The translations under genes and the position numbers were made by a program. From Pomphorhynchus laevis (Eukaryota; Acanthocephala; Palaeacanthocephala; Echinorhynchida; Pomphorhynchidae), in contig WNNJ02001248.1 in assembly GCA_012934845.2 (NCBI GenBank), forward strand, positions 310,001 through 374,000: a DNA stretch of 64,000 nt, written 5' to 3'. Positions 16,101-26,940 of the stretch are shown here, piece after piece. A model generated the notes under the pieces. The model saw only the letters and a list, made by a program, of their open reading frames with translations, searched no databases and was not told the origin of the DNA. Numbering within the stretch: the first letter of the stretch is position 1; every line of letters starts with the position of its first letter.

Positions 16101-19100
16101 TATCGGATTTTTGGTCTAAAAAGGAAGTATGAAAATTTATACACATAAGAAGCGAGTTTAAAATGTAGAATTTTATTCAACAACTACAAATAAGCGTTTT
16201 ATATTTTAAGACGAATAATAATTGATATTGGTTTATGCAGATAATTGAATTTAGCTTTAAACTATGGGATGTAGTGCAACTGTCACAAGGTAACCGAATA
16301 ATTTACGGATATTACACTTATTCAAACCTAACCATGATATTTTTTGTAACATGCAATCCCGCACTTAAAAACTCAGGTGATGGATTAAACTCGTAAGTAT
16401 ACATTTACAATAAACCTAAATAAGGCAAATGTGTTAAATTTGTTTTGGAAAATATTCACATCCATTTAATTCTTTATAAAGCTTTACATATTACGTTTCC
16501 ATACATTAAAACTTACAAACTGAAGAGTACTCCAAGTGGTGACGTTTAATCTATCTGAAAGAATTATGTTACAACTTCTATTTACTGCACAAACACGAAA
16601 ATTACATGTTTTAATCATTTTTCCTGTTCGTGTTGTAAATAAAAGGTGTAGCATATGTCTTTCAAACTAAAGAGTTTTGTGAACTAAAATCCTTAAACAT
16701 CTAAAGGATAAAAGGGTTTTTATCGATCGAAAAAAGTGTAGATTTTCACAAGAGTATCATCAACAAAATACGGAGAATGAGATAAAAATAATTTATAATT
16801 TCAAAAATATATTTTATAATATTACCCTCATTGCATATTTAAAACCAATATTCATTAAAATAAAAGAACCATAAACTATTATCGAGAAAAACAAATATTA
16901 TCAAAAATCAAAGTACATGAGTGAGCAAATTTTAACAATAAACTTTGATTTTATATTTTTAATCAAATGTGAAAAATAAAAGGTAAAAAAAACAAATGCG
17001 AAAAAAATGAGAAGGCTAATATTTGTATTAAAATCCTAACTTGTAACTTAATACATTCTAACTGTAAATACCATATCTAAACTGGTGAAGAAATTGTTTA
17101 GCAAGAATAAAATACAATTTTATATTAAGTAAAAGACGCACACTTAAGGTAAAAATAAAAAATGGAAGTAATTGTATCTTAACTGAAAAAGGGGTAAATC
17201 AAGAGTGAACATAAATAAATTTAAACAACTAATAACAGAAGAAGAACACACAGTAGCTAACAAATGAAATTTAATTACGAAAAGTGATTTAATAAACTTT
17301 TATTTTCAACATGCTGCTTATGTTCAGTAAATCTATATATTATCAATCAAAATTTATTAAACCATAGTTTGAGCGGTCATCAGTCAAAAGAATAAAAGCA
17401 AACAAGATTTAAAAGTAGTATAACAATATATAAAATTAAATTAAACATTACAAAATCAAATTGATAACTTAATCAATTAAACAAAGATCCACAAATTCTT
17501 ATTGACTTTTAATTTTGCAATTTAAATAAAAAAAAGACAAGATATCTCAATTTATAAGACAATCGAGATATCTCGACAATATATCTCGATTGGTAAATCT
17601 CGAAATATTTTAATTTGTTCGAAATAACTAATGTTTTATTATCGAAAATAGTCAACTGACCATCTGCTTCTTCGTTATCGATATTTTGTTGATGGCATTC
17701 AGTTTCGGATTCTTCGATAACTTTTGGTCTTTGTGATCTAAGAAAGCGGTTCGGCTTGGATTGTATTTCAGTAATAGCTTTACACTCATCTTCTAATTCA
17801 GATTTCTAAGTTTAGAGCAACGAAAACATCAATGTAAATTTGAATTTTCAAAATAAACCTTGAAATACGTACAATAACTGGTTTCAATGATGATAATTTA
17901 GAATTCAGGGCACTGCCAATCCAATGATAGCAGTCAATAAATGCTAATTTTGCTTCTTCACGAACGCTTTTATCACGATGCTCAATTAACGAGGAGGCCT
18001 GTTTAACTACAGATTTTAGAGGGATAACTTTCGGACCAAAATCTCTAAAGAATTAAGAAAATCCAATTTTGTAAATGCATCACTTACAGCTAATAGTATA
18101 GAAAACAAAGTAAAAAATCATTGAAAAACAACTATTCGAATTTAGAATTGCGATCCAAGTTAAATACGCTACAAAGTTTAAGCCAGAATGCTAGCTATAA
18201 GGAAACAACATATAGCGACGCTTACACGTACTATACACTGCATGAGCTACTTTAATGCTGAGCAACGCTCACAATATACGCCAATGAATATATAAAATGA
18301 ATATAATAATATATAGTTTAACTGGAAGAAAATAGAAAATAATTTCCGTTTATTTGAAAAAGTTCAAAATTTCGATAGCTCCTGAAATCACATTCAGTAT
18401 TACAATAAAATATATACAAAATTTCGTATTTTAACATTTATGCAAAAGTACAAGCATTGATGTGCTCCACATTTCCACATAAAAAGAAAAAGAAAATACC
18501 GAAAAACTAAAAATGCATACATCAAAAAATTGAACAAGACACATTTTAAAACAAACAAAAAAGAAAAAACAAAATCATAAATCAAAAAAATATATCATAA
18601 AACAACCGATAAAAACATGCGAATTGAATAATAAAAATAATGTAATAATAGAGTAATTAATTGTTTTCTTATTGTTACATGATTTTGTTTGGGTTTAGAT
18701 TAAATTATAATTAATTACTCGATTATCACATTATTTTTAATATTCAATTCGCATGTTTTTATCATTTGTTTTATGATTTTACTTTTATTTTGCTTTATGA
18801 TTTTGTTTTTTTCTTTTTGTTTGTTTTAAAATGTGTTCTGTTCAAATCTTATTGTATGCATGTTTTATTTTTCGGTATTTTTTACTTTTAAGTAGAAATG
18901 CGAGGCACGTCAATACTTGTACTCTTTTGCATAAATGTTAAAAAAAAACAAAATTTTTTGATTATTTTATTGTAATCCTGATTATGATACCAGAAGCTAT
19001 CAAAATATTGATATTAAAAAAACGGAAATTATTTTCTGTTTTGTTCCAATAAAACAATATAATCGAAATGGAAGAAGATTATGGGCTTAGGATTTATTAT

Positions 19101-22100
19101 CGTATATAACAAAAAACATTAAATGATTACAAATTATATATTATGTATGTAAATCATAAAGTGTAAAGCATCAATCAAAAATAATCAATAGTCTAGAATT
19201 ATCAAAATAACAATAACTGTTAATTACAAGTATTTGATTCGCATATTTTGGCAAAATCTAATATTATATTTGGCAAGAAGCCGGAAGTCAACTTTTATTT
19301 CTTTATATCTTATCTTTTGTATTTATAAAAAACTATTCAGTTTTCCTTGTTCAGCAGCAAATATAAATAATTACATGTAAAAATTATTTATGATATATCT
19401 ACAGAAAATGGCAAAACAAACCTAAAAGCAGTATGCAAGATTTGGATTGAAGCTTGTGCGATTTTTGGCTGTTTGCTTTCACATCCTTTAATAAGTTCTT
19501 CAAGAATAATATCCTGGCATTCAATTTCGATGGAGGTGATGATAATTTCCGTCGCGAGTTCTTTCGATTTTGCTCGGCCAGCTAAGCATTTTGTAACGAG
19601 ACCAGGAGCAAATTCAGCTACATATCTATACATTTACATAAAGGATTAAGCAGTTAATTTAATCACAAATGGCGTCGTTCTTAAATTCATTAAAATACTG
19701 TATATACATCATACGGGTAAAACCTGAATAATTTGAATTATACAAAACAGATATGTGTACTACTACTTCTATAAAATATATTTACTCAAATAAAACAAAT
19801 TCGACCAGAATTTTAAAATTAAAATTAATAAATTTTAATTTTAAAATTAAAATTAAAATATAAAAAATTAAAATTCGACCAGTTTAATTTTATAGATCGG
19901 ATAAACCAAAAAATATAATTGATAGCGAATATAATAAAAAATAAATCTTGAATTCAAAATAACAATGTTCTGTCGTTTTGATAAAACCATTATAGATACT
20001 ACTTTGATCTTTTAAAAACATAAATCACAAGGTAAATATCTGACTATTCCTTAGTTTGAAATTACGTCTTGTCGAAGTTATCATTATGTGAGCACCCGTT
20101 ATGTCATATCTTTTGTAAAAGTAACGTAAAGACACAGTAGATGATATACTATAAAATTTTCAGTTTATAATTATCATTGAAATTTTTGATGGCACTGCAC
20201 GTTGCTTAAATCCTATATATAAGCCAATAGCAGTACGCTACATGTCAGCATTGGTGAACTTCATCAGCTATTGATCCAATACCTATGTTTCAAGTTTCGG
20301 TCCATTTAATGCTGGCTGACAATCACACGACTCGTGTTACTCGACTAGTGATCACTAGATCCGTCACTAAACGAGTCGTGTGATTGTCACCCAACATTAA
20401 AAAGGCCGAAACGTGAATACTGACATGTAGCGTACTGCTATTAGCTTACAGATTGGATTGAAGCTACTTGTATTGTCATGAAATATTTTAATTGTAACAA
20501 TGACTACACGAGGATATTAACTTAGAAAAATTATGACTCTTGTTAAAAATAACTCACGTTCAATTGTTATTTTAAGAGTAAGCAATTGAAGTTACTTTTG
20601 GAGTAAGCAATTGATGTAATGCATTTATAAATTAAATCTGTTCGGATATAAAATAAAGCTGAATTGAGAATTAAAAGGCAGAAGTCATAATATAATTATT
20701 ATACAAATTTAATCCGAGTAATGATCATTTTTGCCATTTACACAATTTTATTATATATTGATAATGAAAGTGTAAGGCAATACAAACATATTGCAAAGTA
20801 AGCATATGATTGAACAACAGTGAGTACCTCTTGGCAATTGATATGTTGTTCACAAATGAAAGCAGAGCTTCAAGACCTTTATCCTTCGCAGCTTCGTTAC
20901 TGTCTGTAGAAAACCCTTTAACATACTGACATAGCTTTGTCACTTCAGCGTTCGCATCCGACTTATCGAATAATATTCTGCATTCTTCGTAGCCAGCTAA
21001 TCGCGCCTTCCATAGCTAAAACGAAATTATTTGTTATATAAAAACAGCAAATAAAATAAAATTAATATAATAAATATTTAATATTAATTAATATTAGTCT
21101 AAAAATAAATATTATATTTTTGGTAATATTTATTAATTTAATAACATTTATTATCAAAATAAATTCAAATTGTTTAAAAACAGCAATAATGAAGAGATTC
21201 ACAACCGTGGTCATTTTCGTGATGTACTTAAATATTAATAGTATAAATATTAATATTTCTAGTAGTTAAACGTCAATATTGAATTTAAATATAATCAATT
21301 AAGCTTAACTAGTTGTGTAATTTTAGAATTGATTGCAATCAACAATGACATATGACCTCGTCAAAGATACCAACAAATAACTACAGGTTGGGGAAATGCT
21401 GTAAACATTGTATTGTTGCTGGTGGTGATAGCGCCTAAGCGACGATATTGAATTAATCATTTGTGATGATCAATTAATCAATTGATCGATCAATTGTGAC
21501 GATCAATTGATCGATTTGTGATGATCAATATCTCTTGCACATAGATATGTGCAAGTATCTGAAAAAAATACGTTTGCATCTTCTTATTTTAGATAGGAGG
21601 TATATATTCCGCCTTTTGTAAAATATATAAAAATTATAATAGGCTAAGTTCACAAAAGGGAGCGATACAACCGATAGAGACATATAGCTCAACAGTTCCG
21701 AAAACAAAACAGTTTGGGAAACACGAAAAAGGGGGACAATACATCAGCTATTAGAAAGGGTACATCAATATTTGAGTCATTAAAATGATCTAACTGTAAT
21801 GAGATTATTTTAGTACTAATTTTTAGAATAAATATGCATTCAAAGAACTGGGGAATATTTACTTCTAAATAGAAAAAGGTTAACCATTATTTTCATTAAT
21901 AAAAACAGGCAAGTTGCAAGTGAACGAGAAAGTAATAAATAAACTAGTAATTCATACTAATAATAATTCATATTATTAGTATATAGATATACAGATTTGA
22001 ACAAATATTCGTACTGCTTCGTAAGCATAGGCAAAATCTACTATATGATGATACAAAATATAAGTTGTCGTATCAGTATAGAGTTATAAGGTATGTGGCC

Positions 22101-23612
22101 ATTGAATCGTTGATTAGCATAAATATATGCATTTGTGGATCTGAAATAGCCGTTTGATCATGCATTGAAAAATATGCTGGAAAACTTATCAAAACGATGT
22201 GGCACTCTACATCGGGATAGCAATATGACTTTTAAAGATGAAGGCGCTATACGTATTTGTGTTTTTAGCACAAAGTCGTATAACTATCCAGCACATATTG
22301 GGCTGTAAAGGTCTTTCGTTGTTCCCTATGCTGTTCCAAATGTCCACAAATAAAAAATATTAAAACCAGGTAAGTTTTGTCGGAATGGGCTTGCAGCTTG
22401 ATTCCATCACCATACCATATAACAACACTGTTTTTGCAACAACGTTGTCTCATTTGCATATAATATTAGGAAGTACTAGCAACGTTTGCTACTTCGTCCG
22501 CATTCGATCGAATGTATAATTGCAGGCATTAGAATAAAACTTCTAGCAGTGTCCCGTTGAGCATGGCTTAAAGACAAGTTACACATCAATTAAGGCCGGA
22601 TTTTAAGTATTAGGGGGTCATATTTAATAGTAATAATGGGAACTAAAATAAAATCGATAGAAACATTTGCTAAGCAAACGCAGTTATGAATTTATTATGT
22701 AGATCCGTCATTATAAAGGAGGATTTAAGCCGCATTGCAAAACTAGTAATTTACCAAACGATAGTCTTACCTACCTATCATCATTTACGCTTATGAGCTT
22801 TAGGTAAAAATTGTAAAAATAACATTTCGAAAATGAACAGCCTTGATTAGAATTTTCTTAAGCTCATATTACGGTTGATGATCTTACTCATTGAAAGATA
22901 CCAACAGATGTGGTTCGGTTTGCATCAAAAAGCACAACTTGTTGGCTTATTTACTAATTATGCAATGCACATCCAACAAAAACACGATGCTTATTAAGAA
23001 TTTACGAAATTGCGTATCGATTTGTAAATATGAATGAATGCGTATAATTAATTATATTAATTAATTATATTAATTAATATAATTAATTAATTATCTTAAT
23101 TTATTTAATTCATCTATACGTATTTTGAATACGTATCGATAAATTAAATACTCTATCATAGATTAGATATTATTCCATAGTTGTTGCCTTAAATTTATCC
23201 ATTAGTAACTTGAATCATAATAACGAAGTAGATTAATAATTTTTGTTTTCGTAAATATAAATCTCGTCTACTCTAAAAAATCGTCATGTAATTATAATAC
23301 ATTATAATCATTAGAGCTGAAACAAAGAAAAGAGGATTTTTTTGATATTTCGCAAACTTCTGTTAGCATCTTCAGAAAATTACTTTTAAAATTACTCAGT
23401 AAAATTCAGTAAAATTATTCAATAAAATTACTTTTACTTTAAATCATCTTCAGTAATTTTCTGAATATGCTAACAGAAGTTAGCGAAATATCAAAAAAAT
23501 CCTCTTTTCTTTGATCCAGCTCCAACATTACATTATAATCACAACCTTTAGCGTCGTATACCTTGTGTTCAATTTTTTCATTCGTAGGAAGTTTAATCCA
23601 GTCGTCTTCCAT
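989..23612 (-). CDS. CKAP5: XMAP215/CKAP5/Msps-family microtubule polymerase, 25 exons
   Basis: Members of this family bind tubulin through TOG domains and drive microtubule plus-end growth at centrosomes, spindles and kinetochores. I assembled 25 exons by eye from conserved protein blocks; every junction is GT...AG and the phases add up to 4197 nt (1398 aa). Exons, high to low: 23562-23612, 20828-21015, 19422-19625, 17873-18044, 17661-17805, 16027-16115, 15860-15973, 13923-14288, 10993-11118, 10746-10925, 10600-10692, 10437-10547, 9890-9982, 8867-9052, 7597-7688, 7448-7546, 6146-6227, 5297-6088, 4292-4477, 4195-4230, 4015-4125, 2517-2654, 1995-2198, 1752-1887, 989-1191. The start is ATG at 23612, giving MEDDWIKLP, which matches the family N-terminus. 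Vertebrate members are near 2000 aa; this frame stops right after TOG5, so the C-terminus is either lost or further left. Introns carry PLE, SINE and palindrome fragments. Confidence 0.93.
3031..3058 (+). repeat. Decayed hammerhead-like module in a CKAP5 intron
   Basis: Reads TTGAAGA, one base, a stem GCCC/GGGC closed by a T-rich loop, then AAAACGTTT. It is the same layout as the better copies at 15398-15427 and 48604-48647, with the leading C and the G of GAAA changed. Part of a short interspersed repeat in the intron between exons 21 and 22. Confidence 0.4.
4195..4477 (-). other. CKAP5: CKAP5 exons 19-20: TOG4-TOG5 linker, with a 36-nt microexon
   Basis: Residues 1062-1135. Exon 19 (186 nt) keeps a short match to the family linker (LLEKASKE) and then becomes Thr/Ser/Ala-rich and low in complexity. 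Exon 20 is a 36-nt microexon (TRNATKKPSALK) with a TTTTAG acceptor and a GTAATA donor. It is in frame, so skipping it would leave the protein readable. Confidence 0.75.
5297..6088 (-). other. CKAP5: CKAP5 exon 18: acidic linker plus complete TOG4
   Basis: The largest exon, 792 nt, residues 798-1061. It opens with a short acidic linker (many Asp and Glu) and then holds all of TOG4 in one exon: LSDKSWKIRIEGIEELTEIV, then QRLSDSNKLVATSALTFL, and near the end CIEDRNPDVRTKATCCLVPF. These blocks line up with vertebrate TOG4 in order and spacing. The donor is GTATTA. Confidence 0.93.
6146..10547 (-). other. CKAP5: CKAP5 exons 12-17: TOG3
   Basis: Residues 577-797. Exon 12 contains SNWKERLAAISKF, the TOG3 entry helix with the conserved tryptophan. 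Exon 13 has LLRKPGLKDANYQ (AKKPGWKETNFQ in vertebrates). Exons 14-15 give the inner HEAT repeats and exons 16-17 the last one, with ANASVRSAALFALTTL then HLYFGAGVLKAF. The junctions of exons 15/16 and 16/17 split codons (phase 2), and both restore the frame exactly. Confidence 0.9.
6780..7010. repeat. Low-complexity A/T tract
   Basis: Intron sequence made almost only of A and T with many overlapping AATATT and TTAATA words. No gene or element is visible. Confidence 0.6.
10600..10925 (-). other. CKAP5: CKAP5 exons 10-11: low-complexity linker
   Basis: Residues 486-576, rich in Asn, Ala, Lys, Ser, Thr and Gln, with no predicted fold visible. It fills the place between TOG2 and TOG3 where relatives carry a basic, Ser/Pro-rich linker. 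Both exons keep phase zero and have clear acceptors (TTTAAAG and TTTTCAG) and donors (GTATAC and GTAATT). Confidence 0.8.
11810..12190 (+). mobile_element. Decayed Penelope-like element fragment in CKAP5 intron 8
   Basis: The sequence follows the 3' coding part and tail of the better PLE copy at 38034-39682: a CATGAACATTCATGCATTCC block, a region like its FLQNHLNN segment, then GCATCATTGGCATGCATTTAG and a diverged form of the tail hairpin with TTGATGACT. It is heavily mutated and 5' truncated, so an old insertion. Confidence 0.55.
15271..15297 (+). repeat. Hammerhead-like module, plus copy
   Basis: ATGAAAA, two further A, then GGC-TTCG-GCC and GAAACGTC. The stem, tetraloop and GAAAC-GTC end are intact, but the CTGANGA part is degraded. 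It lies about 100 bp from an oppositely oriented copy at 15398-15427, so the two form an inverted pair in intron 7. Confidence 0.45.
15398..15427 (-). repeat. Hammerhead-like module, minus copy
   Basis: Minus strand: CTGAAGA (15421-15427), one A, stem GACC with GGTT around a CTTTT loop, GAAA (15403-15406), then CGTT. The core words match the hammerhead consensus CUGANGA and GAAA, with one unpaired base before helix II. Helix I pairing is poor here. Confidence 0.5.
18333..19041. repeat. Large palindromic (inverted-repeat) element in CKAP5 intron 3
   Basis: Two arms of about 330 bp (18333-18662 and 18710-19041) are reverse complements with scattered changes and a spacer of about 47 bp. The outer parts contain degraded versions of the CTGATGA / GCTATC-GAAA module best seen at 48604-48647. 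The flank at about 19066-19106 also matches the flank of the 48.6-kb palindrome (GGAAGAAGATTATGGGCTTA), so the unit is longer than the inverted repeat. In the CKAP5 pre-mRNA it would form a long hairpin. Confidence 0.75.
20222..20445. repeat. Inverted pair of SINE-tail sequences in CKAP5 intron 2
   Basis: The ends are inverted repeats (AATGCTGACATGTAGCGTAC type, about 27 bp). An inner 17-bp perfect inverted repeat lies at 20318-20334 and 20372-20388. The reverse complement of the left arm (GACCGAAACTTGAAA, then ATAGGTATTGG) matches the body of the SINE at 46670-46860. The right arm lacks the middle of that body, so the two arms are unequal. Confidence 0.6.
23313..23523. repeat. Palindromic repeat with two hammerhead-like modules
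   Basis: The arms start GAGCTGAAACAAAGAAAAG and end as the near reverse complement at 23523. The left arm, on the minus strand, has CTGAAGA (23369-23375) and a stem of 23362-23367 with 23352-23357. The right arm, on the plus strand, has CTGAATA (23461-23467), a perfect 6-bp stem of 23469-23474 with 23479-23484, and GAAA (23485-23488). After GAAA both read TAT then C and A-rich sequence that can pair with the TTTT before CTGA. Lies in CKAP5 intron 1, just inside exon 1. Confidence 0.65.
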
Positions 23613-23619
23613 CTAAAAA
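23613..23619 (-). promoter_or_regulatory. Putative splice acceptor abutting the CKAP5 start codon
   Basis: On the minus strand the sequence reads TTTTTAG immediately followed by the ATG. Every other acceptor of this gene has the same T-rich TTTAG or TTTTAG form. It may be a 5'-UTR intron acceptor or a trans-splice site for a spliced leader. No upstream exon could be chosen by eye. Confidence 0.45.
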
Positions 23620-26150
23620 TAGAATGAAGAACAATACACTGAACACAAATAGTTCATAAGTAATTTGTAACAAAAACACTGAATCTTTAACTAAATGTTC
23701 AATTGAATCGATTCGTTGAATTTCAATAATTTGTCTTACCTACAAATTAATGCAAACTTTGTATTTTATTTGTTTGACTTTGGTCATATTTTTGAAATTG
23801 TTTGTTAATTTCATTTCCACGTGCGTGATAAAAACCACAACTCACTTTGTTTTGGAGAAAACGAAGATGTTCATATCAAATGCACATAAGCGAACGACAT
23901 TTCTCTATATTCTTCATATAGTGCAAAAAGAAATCAACCAAACGTATCACAAAAAATAGATACGAAAGCCGTTTGAGGCCATTGTCGATGTGGCTTCATA
24001 GTTAGGACAGATAAAACTATAATGAGACTAGAAACCTACAAAGAAATACAAGTATTCTTAGTTCAGCTATTCCTAATTTTCTTTCATTAATTAATTTCAC
24101 TAATAACGTGCCAGTGATTCCCTAGCGTATGAAAATAAAAAATGTCAATAAATAATGGGGTATACGAGTCGCATCTGCATTAGATATCACAAATATTGTT
24201 AACTTCTAATTTGAAAAAATAAATAAAATAATTATTTTTTGATCAAACACAATTTCACATTGAAAAATTAATCATATGTTGCAAGGAAAAGATGCAAATG
24301 CGTAACGAAAACTTTGTGGTGGAGTAAAAATATAAAAATTTGAAAAAAAAAATTCAATGGAAATAAACAAAAATGCTGCTGATTCTTAAGAAATAATTTT
24401 AATGGTTGCTAAAGAGCAGCTTTAATGTTGGTCCATTAAAAACTATTTCTGTAATGGGACTAATAGCCGAATTTATTTGCCATCTTAATAAGTAACAAAG
24501 TGTCTCGTTGAACTTGCTTTGGTTAATCAGCGACTTGTTACTTTTGCAATCGGCGGCTTATAAAACATTTGATGTCGTTCATTGCTTGATGGTAACATAT
24601 TTTATAAACTTTTGATGTCGTTCATCACCTGCTCCCAAATGGTAATAATATAATAGCATCTACGTCTATCAACGTATTTACCTGTACTATTCCATACGTA
24701 CTTTGTAAAGTAAAAGTAACGAGATATCGCTTTTTATCGTCAGCAGCCAAAATATAAATTTTAAAATTTTGAAACAAATTTCTCATATTAACAAAGACAA
24801 TTTTTTAAATAACAACGATTTATCTGCGTATTTAGCATGTGACAACTATTGAAAAATCAACACCGTAAATAAAAATGGCTATAAAATTTAATATTCAATT
24901 TTATTTTCAGATTTTCATGGACTTTTATTCTTTTTTAAATTTCTTCCCCGTTTTACATCTTCTTCTAAATTGCACTCTCGACATTCGACATAAATAGCAT
25001 CAACAAAGAGCAACAATACTCATCTTTTTGATGTTTATACCTTTGTCACATTAGAAACAGAAACAATTTTATTACTACTCATTTGATAGATTTAGATTAC
25101 TTAAACTTCATTGATATTAATCTATAATTACCTAAATTTATAAATTACTTTTACAAATTTACTTTGCAAAATTGAATTTGTTAAAATACGAACGTTAATT
25201 TAATTATTATATAATAAAAACTGAATTATTATAAAAATATTATATATTAAATTATTACATAATTTAAAATAAACGTAAATATAATTTGATACATAAACAT
25301 CTTATAATGATAAAATCTAGAAATTAAATTTTAATTATGTCATAAATAGTAATCTATTGTTATGTCAATATATAGCGACAATAGCATTGATATAGTAACT
25401 TACTATTAAAGTTCCCTCTTTAAGTTTTTAATTTTAATCAGTGGATATTAAATTTCTGAGTTACTTTTAAAGCATTATCAACAACACAAGAGCTAAATTT
25501 ATTGTTTTTAATATTCACGAACTTCTGTCTTAGTAAAATAACAGTCAATATAGTCAGTAAAAACATTTATATCACGTACTTATACCATAAGTACGTGATA
25601 AGCATGTGATTTTCATAAGCATAATATAATTGAGATTAGATAAAATCTCAATTATGGTTTGTAATAAAATAGGTTAGTAAGATTAAACTATCAATAGAAC
25701 AACTAGTATAAATAGGGTTACAAGGTTTTCATTTTTCTGACTATGGAAATATTTTTTTATATTTCAGCGAAATATAAAATATAAAAAATTTGTTTTATAT
25801 TTCTTCGATCCTACTCCCGAATTAAATGTTTAAAGAAGAATGGGTCGAAATCGATTTTTAAAACAATAACAATGTTTAAATTAAATACAGCTCGTTATCC
25901 GAAGGGCAAAGCTGCGAATTAAATTTTGCGTTTTATTTAAAGCAAAATAAGCTAGCTAAAAATGAATTCAAAACTAGATTAGACGTTATGTACAAAATAT
26001 TGGCTAATTGAAAAGGAATAATTAAACTCGTTTAAAGAAATCCGTTTTTCAATCTTTGCTCCCACCCCCACATCTCCTTATATTTTAGAAGTAAGCAAGT
26101 TTCCTTACAGATAAACAATATTATAAAACAATGAAATTAAAAATTCCGCA
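23620..26150. other. Intergenic AT-rich region upstream of CKAP5
   Basis: About 2.5 kb without a credible gene. The CKAP5 promoter and any upstream exon should lie here, but no motif is distinctive enough to name. Around 25730-25820 there is a degraded palindromic fragment (GCGAAATATAAAATA and a CGATCCTACTCC end) like the repeats at 23.3 and 49.3 kb. Confidence 0.4.
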
Positions 26151-26940
26151 TCAGGAGGACTGCCAGCTTGATCATGTGCATCGCGGTGTAGATCCTCGTG
26201 AGAAGACCCCATGTCAGAACTTCCAGTGCTGTCTTCGAATGAACCACTCTCTGAGCTTGGGAAGGATGTGGTGAGCCGATTGAAGATTAAATCAAAACGA
26301 GATGTAATTCTATTAACATTTAATAGGGGCGGCTCGGAATAGTATCAAGCATATCTGTTGGGTTTATTCACGCCTAAAACACTTTGGCATTCGCACTTAA
26401 CATCGTTAATTAGGGTGCTGTCCGCCTTTTGCCTCATCTGAAGATATTTTTGCCGTATCCGCTCCCTCAGTCACAAGGAAACCACACATGCGGGGGATGA
26501 TGCATTCTGGCTCAGTGTCGGACTCACAGTTCTTGCCATTATGTTTATTAGCAGGTGGACGACGCTGGGATGAAGCACTCGTCAGTTTTGTCTTGAGTGA
26601 CTAATATGAGGATTTTCCCGCTTATCGTGACCTGTTAATGACGCCACTGGCTAATGCATCTAAATTCGGATCAACCTAAGGTTTCCATTCACTATCGCGA
26701 AGTCGATCGATACAATTAAACGCATTTAGACACTTGTCGATCTAGATACTAACCATATCCCAATAGCCAGCTAGATCCTTGTGACATGCCTGACTGCCGC
26801 CTAGATGCCACTATGTGAACAGGTTCGAAATTGAATTGCATACACTGATGAATCAAGTTCTCCTAGTTTGAACCTTCGGTTTTATCCGATAGTTAAGTTA
26901 AGTGGGTGGGACGATAAATATTGACCAAGCAGGACATCTT
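26150..26940. other. GC-richer remnant downstream of LINE-D
   Basis: Base composition is clearly less AT-rich than the neighbouring introns and resembles the adjoining LINE-D. The minus strand has a coding-like stretch around 26410-26630 with several Cys residues. I do not recognise it. It could be the 3' end of LINE-D or another broken element. Confidence 0.3.

Larger units (their letters stand above)
10993..16115 (-). other. CKAP5: CKAP5 exons 6-9: TOG2
   Basis: Residues 254-485. Exon 6 contains ILSKLPTDFYEKI and exon 7 starts VEKKWQERRAVLEML, both close matches to vertebrate TOG2 including the conserved tryptophan loop. Exon 8 has LVVIAAKCLSSLASGLKKRF, and exon 9 has AAAEVYVRDPTFNAIAVLLK. 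The intron between exons 6 and 7 is only 53 nt (15974-16026). The intron between exons 8 and 9 is 2804 nt and contains a decayed Penelope copy. Spliced phases are all zero from exon 7 through exon 14. Confidence 0.9.
17661..23612 (-). other. CKAP5: CKAP5 exons 1-5: TOG1 and following linker
   Basis: Exons 1-4 give residues 1-205, the first TOG array of HEAT repeats. The splice between exons 1 and 2 restores EHK-LWKARLAGYEE, nearly the family consensus. Exon 3 holds the EELIKGCESKQPKI helix pair and exon 4 ends at SSLKPVI. Exon 5 (residues 206-253) carries the NRFLRSQ motif that follows TOG1 in the family, then an acidic, glutamine-bearing linker. Intron 1 is about 2.5 kb and has a palindromic repeat just downstream of exon 1 in the flank at 23.3-23.5 kb. 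Intron 3, between exons 3 and 4, carries the large palindrome at 18.3-19.0 kb. Confidence 0.9.

Noticed and set aside
19800-19890. Inverted repeat of AAAATTAAAATT as an element
   Set aside because: Low-complexity A/T sequence gives chance symmetry.
23041-23110. Palindromic AT run as a functional hairpin or origin
   Set aside because: Simple ATTAATTA repetition explains the symmetry.
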